The notes under the pieces: generated by a model
Database searches by the model: none
The model's input: the letters and a program-made list of their open reading frames with translations, nothing else
Told to the model about the DNA's origin: nothing
Program-made: the position numbers and the translations under genes
Shown here: in pieces, positions 26,535 to 38,989 of the stretch
How the letters are laid out: each line of letters starts with the position of its first letter
How positions within the stretch are numbered: position 1 is the stretch's first letter
Source of the DNA: Mycolicibacterium anyangense
GTDB lineage: Bacteria; Actinomycetota; Actinomycetes; Mycobacteriales; Mycobacteriaceae
Assembly (NCBI RefSeq): GCF_010731855.1
Contig: NZ_AP022620.1
Span: 3,534,001-3,598,000, forward strand
Length of the DNA stretch: 64,000 bases
Direction: 5' to 3'

Positions 26535-26906
26535 TCAGCCCGCCGCCCACTGTTTGGCGCGCTCGAGTTCGTCGAGCCCGAACACCGCACACTCACCGGG
26601 GACGAGCCACGCCAACGCATGCAACGTGATCGCCACCCAGTCCTTGTCGGTGACGATCGCGATGCGCTTGAACGCCGCGTGATGCGGATACACCGTGCCG
26701 AAGCCGAGTTTGAGATCCTCGACCAGACCACCGGGACCGAAGCCCTCGTAGTCGTGGTCGATCACCTCGACGATCCGGATCGCGCCGCCGTCGGCGAGCT
26801 GTTTGTCGATCAGGGGCCGGAAGTCCTGCAGTTCGGCACCGCTCAAGGTCCCCGATACCCGGAAGCCGGTCACCCCAGCGGGCATGTCGGCCAGCACTTC
26901 GATCAT
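26535..26906 (-). CDS. SpoIIAA-like STAS-fold protein
   Basis: 123 residues of the SpoIIAA-like family (DUF3478 type): MIEVLADMPAGVTGFRVSG, DHDYEGFGPGGLVEDLKLGF and FKRIAIVTDKDWVA are characteristic. The fold is related to anti-sigma-factor antagonists and to CRAL-TRIO lipid-binding domains; its bacterial role is unknown. It follows a small unknown gene and terC on the same strand, but with a 42-bp gap. The GGAGGC upstream of the ATG is a good ribosome binding site. Confidence 0.8.
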   Translation of the reverse strand: MIEVLADMPAGVTGFRVSGTLSGAELQDFRPLIDKQLADGGAIRIVEVIDHDYEGFGPGGLVEDLKLGFGTVYPHHAAFKRIAIVTDKDWVAITLHALAWLVPGECAVFGLDELERAKQWAAG

Positions 26907-26948
26907 CGTCGCCTCCCTCCGCTGTCCAGGGTAGGAGGCAGGCAGTGA

Positions 26949-27359
26949 TCAGGCGGCGGAGATTCGAAGCCGATTCTGGATGCCGCGCAGCGCGGCCTGA
27001 GCCTGTGGCCGAAGGTCCTGCTCGGGTGTCACCGGGATCAGCGTCACCCCGTCGGCCACCCCGGCGACGAACAGGTCGGTGACCATCCCGGCCAGGCCGT
27101 CCACGGTGCCGGCATAGTGCACCGTCGACTCACCGGCGTGCCCGGAGATCGCGGTCAGCGCGGCCCGGGAGTCCTCGGCGACGGCGACGGCCACGTCGAG
27201 CACCACGGGCACATCGGCGGGCAGCCGCCGCCGGCGTCGTTGCGCCTCCTGCAGGTCAGCCGCCCGCAACCGGACGACGGGACGGCCGCCCGCCGTCAGT
27301 TCCGTCCATTCCCCCACCGCGTCGGTGATGAAGACCCGCGGTTTCCGTGACTCCGGCAT
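26949..27359 (-). CDS. Small protein resembling a luciferase-like C-terminal segment
   Basis: About 136 residues from the ATG at 27359 (an earlier in-frame start 15 codons upstream is less likely). The C-terminal half, TVHYAGTVDGLAGMVTDLFV, AGVADGVTLIPVTPEQDLRP, resembles the last barrel strands of LLM-class flavin oxidoreductases (the usual G-T-P-E-Q-V...F-x-x-G...DGF-L-P pattern). The rest of the barrel is missing. Upstream is a region rich in arginine and acidic residues (AADLQEAQRRRRRLPADVPV). Whether it is a stand-alone small protein or a relic is unclear. Confidence 0.6.
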   Translation of the reverse strand: MPESRKPRVFITDAVGEWTELTAGGRPVVRLRAADLQEAQRRRRRLPADVPVVLDVAVAVAEDSRAALTAISGHAGESTVHYAGTVDGLAGMVTDLFVAGVADGVTLIPVTPEQDLRPQAQAALRGIQNRLRISAA

Positions 27360-27424
27360 GATCGCCACGCTAGGGGCCGTCGCCCGGCCCGCAAACGGTT
27401 GCATTCATCCGGACGCTAAAGGTG

Positions 27425-28393
27425 TCAGGGCTTGTCGACCACGCGGGTCTTGATCAGGCTGGCCACCATCGTCAGGAACAGCGTCAGGATGATGACCGCC
27501 AGGCTGAGCAGGGTGGGAATCTCCGGGACTGCGACGTGCTCGCCGCCGTTGATGAACGGCACGGTGTTCTCGTGCAGCGCGTGCAGCACCAGCTTGACCC
27601 CGATGAAGAACAGGATGAACGCCAGCCCCTGCGACAGATACACCAGGCGGTTGAGCAGATCACCGAGCAGGAAGTACAGCTGGCGTAACCCCATCAGCGC
27701 AAAAAGGTTGGCCGTGAACACCAGATACGGTTCGCTGGTCAGCCCGTAGATCGCCGGGATCGAGTCCAGCGCGAACAGCAGGTCAGTGGTGCCCAGCGCC
27801 ACGATCACCAGGAACATCGGGGTCATCAGCCGCTTGCCGCCATCTTTGATGTACAGCTTGAGCCCGTCCCACTTGTCAGTGGTGTTCAGGTAGGTGCGAG
27901 CAAAGCGCACCACCGCGTTCTCGGCGTCGTCGTCGTGGTCGGTGTCACGGACCAGCTTGATCGCGGTGAACACCAGGAATGCGCCGAAGATGTAGAAGAT
28001 CCACGAAAACTGCTTGATCGCAACCGCTCCCAGCGCGATGAAGATTCCGCGGAACACCAGGGCGAGCACGATCCCGACGAGTAGCGCCTGCTGCTGGTAC
28101 ACCTTGGGCACGTTGAAGCTGGCCATGATGATGATGAAGATGAACAGGTTGTCCACCGACAGGCTGTACTCGGTCAGCCAGCCGGCGAAGAACTCCAGCC
28201 CGAACTGGCTGCCGTGGAAGTTCCATACCCAGATGCCGAACGCAATGGCCAGGCTCACATAGAACGACAAATAGATCGCACACTCGCGCATCGTCGGTTC
28301 GTGTGGCCGACGCGCGATGACGATCACATCGAACAGCAGCACGGCCACCGTCACACCGAGGGTGATCAGCCATTCGAGCTGGGACACGTTCAC
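27425..28393 (-). CDS. terC: TerC/Alx-family integral membrane protein (probable Mn exporter)
   Basis: 322 residues with about nine membrane segments. The TerC signature acidic motifs are present: AGWLTEYSLSVDNLFIFII and LGTTDLLFALDSIPAIYGLT. Family members export or handle manganese, partly during protein secretion. The GTG at 28393 has GGAGG seven bases upstream on the minus strand. The leader contains yybP-ykoY aptamer signatures and can form a hairpin that covers this GGAGG, so translation is probably switched on by Mn2+. Confidence 0.9.
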   Translation of the reverse strand: MNVSQLEWLITLGVTVAVLLFDVIVIARRPHEPTMRECAIYLSFYVSLAIAFGIWVWNFHGSQFGLEFFAGWLTEYSLSVDNLFIFIIIMASFNVPKVYQQQALLVGIVLALVFRGIFIALGAVAIKQFSWIFYIFGAFLVFTAIKLVRDTDHDDDAENAVVRFARTYLNTTDKWDGLKLYIKDGGKRLMTPMFLVIVALGTTDLLFALDSIPAIYGLTSEPYLVFTANLFALMGLRQLYFLLGDLLNRLVYLSQGLAFILFFIGVKLVLHALHENTVPFINGGEHVAVPEIPTLLSLAVIILTLFLTMVASLIKTRVVDKP

Positions 28394-28400
28394 AACAAGA

Positions 28401-28535
28401 CCTCCGGGCGTCAGGAAACGTCCGAGGTCTCTTCCGCCGCATACCAGCCGCGGCCCGCGGCACCGGACAGCCGATGGACGGCCGCCGTGGTGACGACACC
28501 GCGACGAAGGAATACTCCCCTCACCCAGCAGTCTC
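28401..28535 (-). ncRNA. Probable yybP-ykoY (Mn2+) riboswitch in the terC leader
   Basis: On the minus strand the leader holds GGGGAGTA (28513-28520), then a GC-rich region with GTCGTCACCACGGCGGCC, and GGAAGAGACC (28426-28435). These correspond to the conserved aptamer loops of yybP-ykoY RNAs that contact Mn2+. The aptamer's AGACCTC can instead pair with GAGGTCT, which contains the terC Shine-Dalgarno region (28399-28405), a perfect 7-bp helix. Ligand binding would free the ribosome site. Seen by eye only; no covariance model was run. Confidence 0.7.
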
Positions 28536-28613
28536 CCAGGTAGTCCCAGGACAGCACAAACCGAGCTGCGTCCGACGCTCCCCCGTCATCGGGGACGCCT
28601 AGTATCCACAGTC

Positions 28614-31600
28614 GTGGCGACGCCGGAAATTCCCGCTCAGTACCTGCTCTCGGAGCATGCTCCGGCCCCGCGCACGCTCATCGACATCCTCTACGACACC
28701 GCGGCGCGCTACCCCGACGCGCCGGCCATCGACGACGGCACCGTGGTGCTGACCTACTCCGAGCTGATCGCCGACATCGAGGACAGCGTCGATTGGCTGG
28801 GCGCCCGGGGTATCGGCCGGGGAGACCGCATCGGCATCCGGATGCCGTCGGGCAGCTATGCCCTCTACGTCGCGATCCTCTCGACGCTGGCCGCCGGTGC
28901 GGCCTACGTCCCGGTCGACGCCGACGATCCGGAGGAGCGCGCGCACCTGGTGTTCGGCGAGGCCCAGGTGGTCGGCGTGATCACCGATGCGGGGCTGACC
29001 CGCGGCACCGGGTCCTCACGGGGCTGGCGGGCGACCGCCCCGCTCGGCCGCGACGACGCGTGGATCATCTTCACCTCCGGCTCCACCGGCACCCCGAAAG
29101 GCGTGGCGGTGACGCACCGAAACGCCGCGGCGTTCGTCGATGCCGAAGCGCAGATGTTCTTGCAGGACAACCCGATTGGACCGGGCGACCGGGTACTGGC
29201 CGGACTGTCGGTGGCGTTCGACGCCTCCTGCGAGGAGATGTGGCTGGCCTGGCGGCACGGCGCCTGCCTGGTACCCGCGCCGCGGGCCCTGGTCCGCAGC
29301 GGGATGGACCTCGGTCCCTGGCTGGTCGCCCGCGACATCACCGTGGTGTCCACCGTGCCCACCCTGGCCTCGCTGTGGCCGGCCGAGGCGTTGGAGGCCG
29401 TCCGGCTGCTGATCTTCGGCGGCGAGGCCTGCCCGCCCGAGCTGGCCGAGCGGCTGGCGGTCGAGGGCCGCGAGGTGTGGAACACCTACGGGCCCACCGA
29501 GGCCACCGTGGTGGCCAGCGGTGCGCGGCTGGATGGGCGCAGCCCGGTCAGTATCGGCCGCCCGCTGCCCGGCTGGGATCTGGCAGTGGTGGACGCCGAA
29601 GGCAACCCGGTGCCCCTCGGCGGGGTCGGCGAGCTGGTGATCGGCGGTGTCGGGCTGGCCCGCTACCTCGATCCGGAGAAGGACGCCGAGAAGTACGCCC
29701 CGATGGAATCACTGGGCTGGGCGCGGGCCTACCGCAGCGGCGATCTGGTGCGCCTGGAAGCCGACGGGCTGTACTTCCAGGGCCGCGCCGACGACCAGGT
29801 GAAGGTCGGTGGGCGCCGGATCGAACTCGGTGAGGTGGACTCCGCACTGGTGAACCTGCCCGGTGTCAGCGGCGGTGCGGCTGCGGTGCGGCGTACGGCG
29901 AGCGGCACGCCGATGCTGGTCGGGTATATCGCGAGCACCAACCCGGACTTCGACCTGGCCGCCGCCCGGGCCCGACTGGCCGAGGAACTGCCTGCCGCAC
30001 TGGTACCGCGGCTGGTGCTGATGGACGAACTACCCACCCGCACCTCCGGGAAAGTCGACCGCAACGCGCTGCCGTGGCCGCCGCCCGGCTACCAGGAGTC
30101 CGAGCCGGACCTCGGCGGCACCATGGGCTGGCTGGCCGGGCTGTGGCGCGACGTCCTCGGCGCGGTTGTCGACGGACCCGAGGCGGACTTCTTCGCGCTG
30201 GGCGGCGGGTCGCTGTCGGCCGCACAGCTGGTGGCGGCGCTGCGCGACCGGTTCCCCCAGCTGACCGTGGCCCAGCTCTACGACCATCCGCGACTGGGTT
30301 CGTTGGCCGAGTTCCTCGACGAGCAGGCCCCCGCGGTCGCGGTGACCCCGCGCGACGTCGCACCCACGCCGGTCACCACCCAGGCCGCGCAGGTTCTGCT
30401 GTCGGTGCCGCTGGCCACCCTGACCGGGCTGCAGTGGCTGATCTGGCTGGCGCTGATCAACAACGTCGCCGCCGCCGTCCACCCGCTGCCCTGGCTGACC
30501 CCGGTCAACTGGTGGCTGGTGGTCATCGGCTTCCTGCTGTTCATCACCCCGATCGGCCGGATGGGGATCGCCGTGCTGGGTGCCCGCACGCTGCTGTCCG
30601 GGCTGCAGCCCGGCACCTACCGGCGCGGCGGCTCCGAACACCTGCGGGTCTGGCTGGCCGAACGATTGGCCGACGCCAGCGGCGCCGAGAACCTGGCCGG
30701 CGCACCGTGGCTGGTGTACTACGCGCGAGCCCTGGGTAACACCGTCGGCAAGGGCGTGGATCTGCATTCGGCGCCTCCGGTGACCGGCATGGTCAAACTC
30801 GGCCACCGCTGCTCCATCGAGCCGGAGGTGGATCTGACCGGGCACTGGATCGACGGCGACCTGTTCCACGTCGGGCCGATCACCGTCGGCAACGACGCGA
30901 CGATCGGGGCCCGCACCACCCTGTTCCCCGGTGCGGTGGTGGGCAAGGACGCCGATGTCGCACCCGGTTCGGGTGTGGTCGGCAAGGTGAAGAACGGCCA
31001 ATACTGGAAGGGGTCGCCGGCGGTGAAGTCCGGCAAGGCCCGCCATCCCTGGCCGCAGCACCGCCCGCCGCGGGCTACTCAATGGGTGGCGATCTACGGC
31101 CTGACCTCGATACTGCTCGGGGCGCTGCCGCTGGCCGCACTGGCCGCCGGGCTTGCGGTGCCGGCGTTCATCGCCCGGCACACAGTGACCCTGCGCGACG
31201 CGATAGTGGTTGCCGCGCCGTGGATTCCGGTGGCGGCCCTGGCGGCGATGGCGATCTACGCGCTGGTGACCGTGGTGCTGGTGCGGCTGCTCTCGTTCGG
31301 GTTGCGAGAGGGCTACCACCCGGTGCGCAGCCGGATCGGTTGGCAGATGTGGGCCACCGAACGGCTGATGGATGCCGCGCGCAACTACCTGTTCCCCATC
31401 TACGCCAGCCTGCTCACCCCGTGGTGGCTGCGGCTGCTGGGTGCCAAGGTGGGCCGCAACACCGAGATCTCCACCGCCCTGCTGACACCGAAGTTCACCG
31501 TCATCGAGGACGGCGCGTTCCTGGCCGACGACACCATGGTGGCCTCCTACGAACTCGGCGGCGGCTGGATCCATGCCGCGAAAGCCACCGTTGGCAAGCG

Positions 31601-32507
31601 GGCCTTCCTCGGCAACTCCGGTATCACCCAGCCGGGCCGGCGGGTTCCCGACGACGGCCTGGTGGCGGTGTTGTCCGCCGCCCCGCACAAGGCCAAAGCC
31701 GGGTCGTCGTGGCTGGGCAGCCCGCCGATCCGGCTCCGCAGGCATGCCGACGAGGCCGACGCCGCACTGACCTACCAGCCGCCGCTGCGGTTGAAGGCCA
31801 TGCGCTCGGCCGTGGAAACCTGCCGACTGCTCCCGGTGATCGTCACCTTCGCCATCGGCGTGGCGGTGCTCGTGACCCTGCAGGCGCTGGCCCTGCGGTT
31901 CGGCTACGGCTGGGCCGGGCTGGCAAGTGGAGTCCTGCTGCTGGTGGCCGGCGCCGTCGCGGGCGGTGTCGCGGTGGCCGCCAAATGGCTTGTGGTGGGC
32001 CGGATCCGCGCGGTGGAGTACCCGCTGTGGTCGTCGTTCGTCTGGCGTAACGAGGTCTCGGACACCTTCGTCGAGACGGTGGCCGCACCGTGGTTCGCCC
32101 GCGCCGCCAGCGGCACACCCGTGATGAACCTGTGGCTGCGCGCGCTCGGCGCGAAGATCGGCCGCGGCGTGTGGTGCGAGACGTACTGGCTGCCCGAGGC
32201 GGATCTGGTGACGCTGCAGCGCGCCAGCACGGTCAACCGGGGATGCGTGGTGCAGACCCACCTGTTCCACGACCGGATCATGCGGATGGACACCGTCATC
32301 CTCGAAGAAGGCGCGACACTCGGACCGCACTGCGTGGCCCTGCCTGCCGCCAAGCTGGGCGCCGGCGCCACCGTCGGACCGGCGTCGTTGGTGATGCGCG
32401 GGGACGAGGTCCCGCCGTCAACGCGATGGCAGGGCAATCCCATTGCACCATGGGTCATTTCGCGGAAGAAGTCTCGGGACAGAAGCCCCGAGGAAGCGGC
32501 GGCATGA
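28614..32507 (+). CDS. Pls/PosA-type membrane non-ribosomal peptide synthetase
   Basis: 1297 residues. An adenylation domain (about 15-500, with IIFTSGSTGTPKGVAVTH and GRADDQVKVGGRRIELGEVD) is followed by a carrier domain (FFALGGGSLSAAQL near 530; the Ser carries phosphopantetheine). Then come pairs of membrane helices (about 600-650, 825-910, 1070-1130) alternating with three soluble left-handed beta-helix-like domains (about 715-800, 950-1035, 1180-1270). This is the layout of epsilon-poly-lysine synthetase, which builds amino-acid homopolymers iteratively at the membrane. The amino acid used here is unknown. The start is a GTG. The end overlaps the M1 peptidase gene by ATGA. Confidence 0.87.
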   Translation: MATPEIPAQYLLSEHAPAPRTLIDILYDTAARYPDAPAIDDGTVVLTYSELIADIEDSVDWLGARGIGRGDRIGIRMPSGSYALYVAILSTLAAGAAYVPVDADDPEERAHLVFGEAQVVGVITDAGLTRGTGSSRGWRATAPLGRDDAWIIFTSGSTGTPKGVAVTHRNAAAFVDAEAQMFLQDNPIGPGDRVLAGLSVAFDASCEEMWLAWRHGACLVPAPRALVRSGMDLGPWLVARDITVVSTVPTLASLWPAEALEAVRLLIFGGEACPPELAERLAVEGREVWNTYGPTEATVVASGARLDGRSPVSIGRPLPGWDLAVVDAEGNPVPLGGVGELVIGGVGLARYLDPEKDAEKYAPMESLGWARAYRSGDLVRLEADGLYFQGRADDQVKVGGRRIELGEVDSALVNLPGVSGGAAAVRRTASGTPMLVGYIASTNPDFDLAAARARLAEELPAALVPRLVLMDELPTRTSGKVDRNALPWPPPGYQESEPDLGGTMGWLAGLWRDVLGAVVDGPEADFFALGGGSLSAAQLVAALRDRFPQLTVAQLYDHPRLGSLAEFLDEQAPAVAVTPRDVAPTPVTTQAAQVLLSVPLATLTGLQWLIWLALINNVAAAVHPLPWLTPVNWWLVVIGFLLFITPIGRMGIAVLGARTLLSGLQPGTYRRGGSEHLRVWLAERLADASGAENLAGAPWLVYYARALGNTVGKGVDLHSAPPVTGMVKLGHRCSIEPEVDLTGHWIDGDLFHVGPITVGNDATIGARTTLFPGAVVGKDADVAPGSGVVGKVKNGQYWKGSPAVKSGKARHPWPQHRPPRATQWVAIYGLTSILLGALPLAALAAGLAVPAFIARHTVTLRDAIVVAAPWIPVAALAAMAIYALVTVVLVRLLSFGLREGYHPVRSRIGWQMWATERLMDAARNYLFPIYASLLTPWWLRLLGAKVGRNTEISTALLTPKFTVIEDGAFLADDTMVASYELGGGWIHAAKATVGKRAFLGNSGITQPGRRVPDDGLVAVLSAAPHKAKAGSSWLGSPPIRLRRHADEADAALTYQPPLRLKAMRSAVETCRLLPVIVTFAIGVAVLVTLQALALRFGYGWAGLASGVLLLVAGAVAGGVAVAAKWLVVGRIRAVEYPLWSSFVWRNEVSDTFVETVAAPWFARAASGTPVMNLWLRALGAKIGRGVWCETYWLPEADLVTLQRASTVNRGCVVQTHLFHDRIMRMDTVILEEGATLGPHCVALPAAKLGAGATVGPASLVMRGDEVPPSTRWQGNPIAPWVISRKKSRDRSPEEAAA

Positions 32508-33844
32508 AACGGCCCCCCAAGAAGGCCGTCAAGAAGAGCGGTAACGCCCCGGTGATCGACCCCTACCTGCCCGCCAACGGCAACTTCGGCTATCGGGTGT
32601 CGCGATACGAGCTGGACCTGGAGTACAAGGTCGCGATCAACCGGCTGACCGGGACGGCCACCATCACCGCCGTGACGCTGGCGTCACTCAAGACATTCAC
32701 CCTCGACCTGGCCGATGCGCTCTCGGTGACCAAGGTGGTGGTCAACGGACGCCGGCCGGCGAATTTCCGCACCGGCAACGCCAAGCTGCACATCACCCTG
32801 AGCACGGCACTGCCGGCCGGCGCCGCGATGTCGATCGAGGTGCGTTACGGCGGATCCCCCCGACCCATCAGAAGCTATTGGGGGGAAGTCGGTTTCGAGG
32901 AGTTGACCAACGGGGTGCTGGTGGCCGGGCAGCCCAACGGCGCGGCGTCCTGGTTCCCCTGTGACGACCATCCGAGCGCCAAAGCCAGCTACCGCATCCA
33001 GATCAGCACCGACAGCCCGTACCGGGCGCTGGCCAACGGGGAACTGGTGTCGCGGCGGGTCCGGGCAGCACACACGGTGTGGACCTTTGAGCAGCCCGAG
33101 CCGACATCGACCTATCTGGTGACCCTACAGATCGGGATGTACGGCGTCCACAAGCTGCCCAAGGCGCCGGTACCGATGCAGGCGGTGTTGCCCGACCGGC
33201 TGCAGCGCAACTTCGATCACGACTTCGGCCGCCAGCCGCAGATGATGAAACTGTTCGTCAAGCTCTTCGGCCCCTATCCGCTGTCCAACGGGTACACCGT
33301 CGTGGTCACCGACGACGAGCTGGAGATACCGCTCGAGGCGCAAGGGATTTCAATCTTCGGCGCCAACCACTGCGACGGCTCGCGCAGCTCGGAGCGGTTG
33401 ATCGCCCACGAGCTGGCCCACCAGTGGTTCGGGAACAGCGTGACCGCCCGGCGATGGCGGGACATCTGGCTGCACGAGGGATTCGCCTGCTACGCCGAAT
33501 GGTTGTGGTCGGAGAACTCCGGCGGTCAGACCGCCGAGCAATGGGCACGGCACTACCACCAGAAGCTTGTCAGCGCGCCGCAGGACATGGTGCTGGCCGA
33601 CCCCGGGCCGCGGGACATGTTCGACGACCGGGTCTACAAGCGTGGCGCACTGACCCTGCACGTGTTGCGCACCACCATCGGTGACGACAAATTCTTTGCG
33701 CTGCTACGGGATTGGACGGCCCGCCATCGGCACGGCACCGTCGTCACCGACGACTTCACCGGCTTGGCCGCCAACTACGCCGACGTGTCCCTGCGTCCGC
33801 TGTGGAATGACTGGTTGTTCTCCACCGAAGTGCCGCGGTTGTGA
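32504..33844 (+). CDS. M1-family zinc metallopeptidase
   Basis: 446 residues. The zinc site is HELAHQWFGN with the third ligand Glu 18 residues after the second His (WLHEGFACYAEW), typical of M1 aminopeptidases. The substrate-binding GAMEN position reads PLEAQG, as in many bacterial M1 enzymes. The N-terminus is basic (KRPPKKAVKKSG) with no signal peptide. The C-terminal helical domain of large M1 enzymes is missing, so this is the short form. It overlaps the Pls-type NRPS by four bases and the flippase gene by GTGA. Coupling to a peptide synthetase suggests it trims or protects against the product, which is inference. Confidence 0.88.
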   Translation: MKRPPKKAVKKSGNAPVIDPYLPANGNFGYRVSRYELDLEYKVAINRLTGTATITAVTLASLKTFTLDLADALSVTKVVVNGRRPANFRTGNAKLHITLSTALPAGAAMSIEVRYGGSPRPIRSYWGEVGFEELTNGVLVAGQPNGAASWFPCDDHPSAKASYRIQISTDSPYRALANGELVSRRVRAAHTVWTFEQPEPTSTYLVTLQIGMYGVHKLPKAPVPMQAVLPDRLQRNFDHDFGRQPQMMKLFVKLFGPYPLSNGYTVVVTDDELEIPLEAQGISIFGANHCDGSRSSERLIAHELAHQWFGNSVTARRWRDIWLHEGFACYAEWLWSENSGGQTAEQWARHYHQKLVSAPQDMVLADPGPRDMFDDRVYKRGALTLHVLRTTIGDDKFFALLRDWTARHRHGTVVTDDFTGLAANYADVSLRPLWNDWLFSTEVPRL

Positions 33845-35121
33845 CCGACGCAGGTGCCTCTTTCGACGCGCTGAGCGCCACCGGCCCCGATCAGGTCCGC
33901 AGCGCCGCGATCAGCCGCGGCAGCGTCGCCCGGGTCGGGGTGGCCACCGCGATCTCGGCGGTGTGCGGGTACGCCGTGCTGTATCTGGCCGCCCGCGCCC
34001 TGGATCCGGCCGGCTTCTCCGTCTTCGGCGTCTTCTGGGGCGCCTTCGGTCTGGTCGGTGGCGCCGCCTACGGCCTGCTGCAGGAGTCGACCCGGGAGGT
34101 CCGCACCGCCGGCTACGTCGAGGTGGCCGACGGGCCGCGCACACACCCGATGAGGGTCAGTGCCGGGCTGGGTGTGGTCGGTGCTCTGGTGATGGCCGCG
34201 ACCTCGCCGCTATGGGCACCGCACGTGTTCAGCGAGGCCCGCCCGCTGTCGGTGGCGCTGCTGGCCGCCGGGTTGGCCGGCTTCTGCCTGCACGCCACCT
34301 TGCTCGGACTGCTCGCCGGGATCGGGCAGTGGGGCCAGTACGGCGCATTGATGGTCGCCGATGCCGTCATCCGGGTGCTGGTAGCCGCAGCGACGTTCCT
34401 GCTGGGCTGGGGTCTGGTCGGGTTCCTGTGGGCCACTGTCGGTGGCGCGATCGGGTGGCTGCTGTTACTGCTGGTGTCGCCGACCGCCCGCACTGCGGCG
34501 GCGCTGCGTACGCCGGGTGGCACATCGACGTTCCTGCGCGGGGCGGCGCACTCGATCGCCGCGGCAGGCGCCAGCGCGGTCCTGGTCATGGGCTTTCCCG
34601 TGCTACTGAAGGCCACCTCCGGTGAACTGGGCGCGGCAGGTGGCGTGGTGATCCTGGCGGTGACACTGACCCGCGCACCGCTGCTGGTGCCGCTGACCGC
34701 GATGCAGGGCAACCTGATCGCCCACTTCGTCGACCATCGCGGCCACCGGCTCAAGTCCCTGGTCGCACCGGCCGCCGTGGTGCTGGCGCTGGGCACCATC
34801 GGGGTGCTGGCAGCCTGGCTGGCCGGCCCCTGGCTGATCCGGGTGGCCTTCGGCGCCGAATACACCCCCGACGGGGTGCTGCTGGGCTGGCTGACGGCCG
34901 GCGCGGTGGCGATCGCCCTGCTGACCCTGACCGGCGCGGCGACGGTGGCCGCCGCCCAGCACCGGGCGTACTCGATCGGCTGGGTCGGCGCGACGGTGGC
35001 CTCGGCTCTGCTGCTGACATTGCCGCTGGGCCTGGCCGAGCGCACCGTGGTCGCACTGCTGTGCGGCCCGCTGGTCGGCATCGCCGTTCACCTGTATGCA
35101 CTGGCCCGCGCCGGGCGCTGA
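33841..35121 (+). CDS. Flippase-like polytopic membrane protein (Rv3630-like)
   Basis: 426 residues with about 12 hydrophobic helices (e.g. GVATAISAVCGYAVLYLAAR, GVLAAWLAGPWLIRVAFGAE) in the pattern of MOP/oligosaccharide flippases. Position and neighbours match Rv3630 of M. tuberculosis. It would move a lipid-linked sugar or similar amphiphile across the membrane. The GTG start overlaps the peptidase stop by four bases. The glycosyltransferase gene downstream begins about 17 bases after the stop. The substrate is inferred from context only. Confidence 0.75.
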   Translation: MTDAGASFDALSATGPDQVRSAAISRGSVARVGVATAISAVCGYAVLYLAARALDPAGFSVFGVFWGAFGLVGGAAYGLLQESTREVRTAGYVEVADGPRTHPMRVSAGLGVVGALVMAATSPLWAPHVFSEARPLSVALLAAGLAGFCLHATLLGLLAGIGQWGQYGALMVADAVIRVLVAAATFLLGWGLVGFLWATVGGAIGWLLLLLVSPTARTAAALRTPGGTSTFLRGAAHSIAAAGASAVLVMGFPVLLKATSGELGAAGGVVILAVTLTRAPLLVPLTAMQGNLIAHFVDHRGHRLKSLVAPAAVVLALGTIGVLAAWLAGPWLIRVAFGAEYTPDGVLLGWLTAGAVAIALLTLTGAATVAAAQHRAYSIGWVGATVASALLLTLPLGLAERTVVALLCGPLVGIAVHLYALARAGR

Positions 35122-35137
35122 ACGGGCCGGGATCAGC

Positions 35138-35847
35138 GTGTACGTTGTGGGCATCGACACGACGGCCCACCCCGACGCCTGGATCATCGTCCCCGCGTAC
35201 AACGAAGCGGAGGTCATCGGCGACGTCATCACCGACCTTCGCCAGACCTTCGCCCATGTGGTGTGTGTCGACGACGGAAGCCGCGACGACACCTCCGAGA
35301 TCGCCCTGCATGCGGGAGCCCACGTGGTGCGACATCCGGTGAACCTGGGCCAGGGCGCGGCCATCCAGACCGGCGTGGAGTACGCCCGCAGCCAGCCGGG
35401 TGCGAGCGTGTTCGTCACCTTCGACGCCGACGGCCAGCACCGCGTCAAAGACGTCCTGTCGATGATCGACCGACTGGCCAGGGGCGACGTGGACATTGTC
35501 GTCGGCACCCGGTTCTCCGGGACGACGGTCAGCCACACGCCGCCGTTGAAGAAGCTGATCCTGCGCACCGCGGCCGCACTGAGCCCGAGCAGCCACCGAC
35601 TCGGCCTCACCGACGCCCACAACGGGCTGCGGGTGTTCAACAAGACGGTGGCCGACCACCTCAACCTCACCATGAGCGGAATGAGCCACGCCAGCGAGTT
35701 CGTCGCGCTCATCGTCGAAAACCACTGGCGGGTCGCCGAAGAACCCGTCGAGATCCTCTATACCGAGTACTCGATGTCCAAGGGGCAGCCGCTGCTCAAC
35801 GGGGTGAACATCGTCTTCGACGGGTTCCTGCGCGGAAGGATGCGCCG

Positions 35848-35851
<4 letters not shown>
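35138..35851 (+). CDS. ppgS: Polyprenyl-phosphate glycosyltransferase, GT2 (Rv3631/PpgS-like)
   Basis: About 237 residues. A GT-A fold of family 2: AWIIVPAYNEAEVIGDVITD, VVCVDDGSRDDTSEIALHAG, TFDADGQH (DxD metal site), HNGLRVFNKTVADHLNL. By sequence type and synteny it matches Rv3631, reported to make polyprenyl-phospho-N-acetylgalactosamine, the donor for galactosamine decoration of arabinogalactan. The partner Rv3632-like gene follows with ATGA overlap. The GTG at 35138 is used with GGGA upstream; a GTG three codons later is possible. The exact sugar is from family knowledge. Confidence 0.84.
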
Positions 35852-38965
<3,114 letters not shown>

Positions 38966-38989
38966 ATCGAGTGTGGAAAAATAGTTCGC

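Noticed and set aside
30030..32330. Very long open frame on the minus strand opposite the Pls-type synthetase
   Set aside because: High-GC codon use on the real strand leaves antisense frames open; the translation is rich in Gly, His, Arg and Gln with no domain, and the sense frame has all expected motifs.
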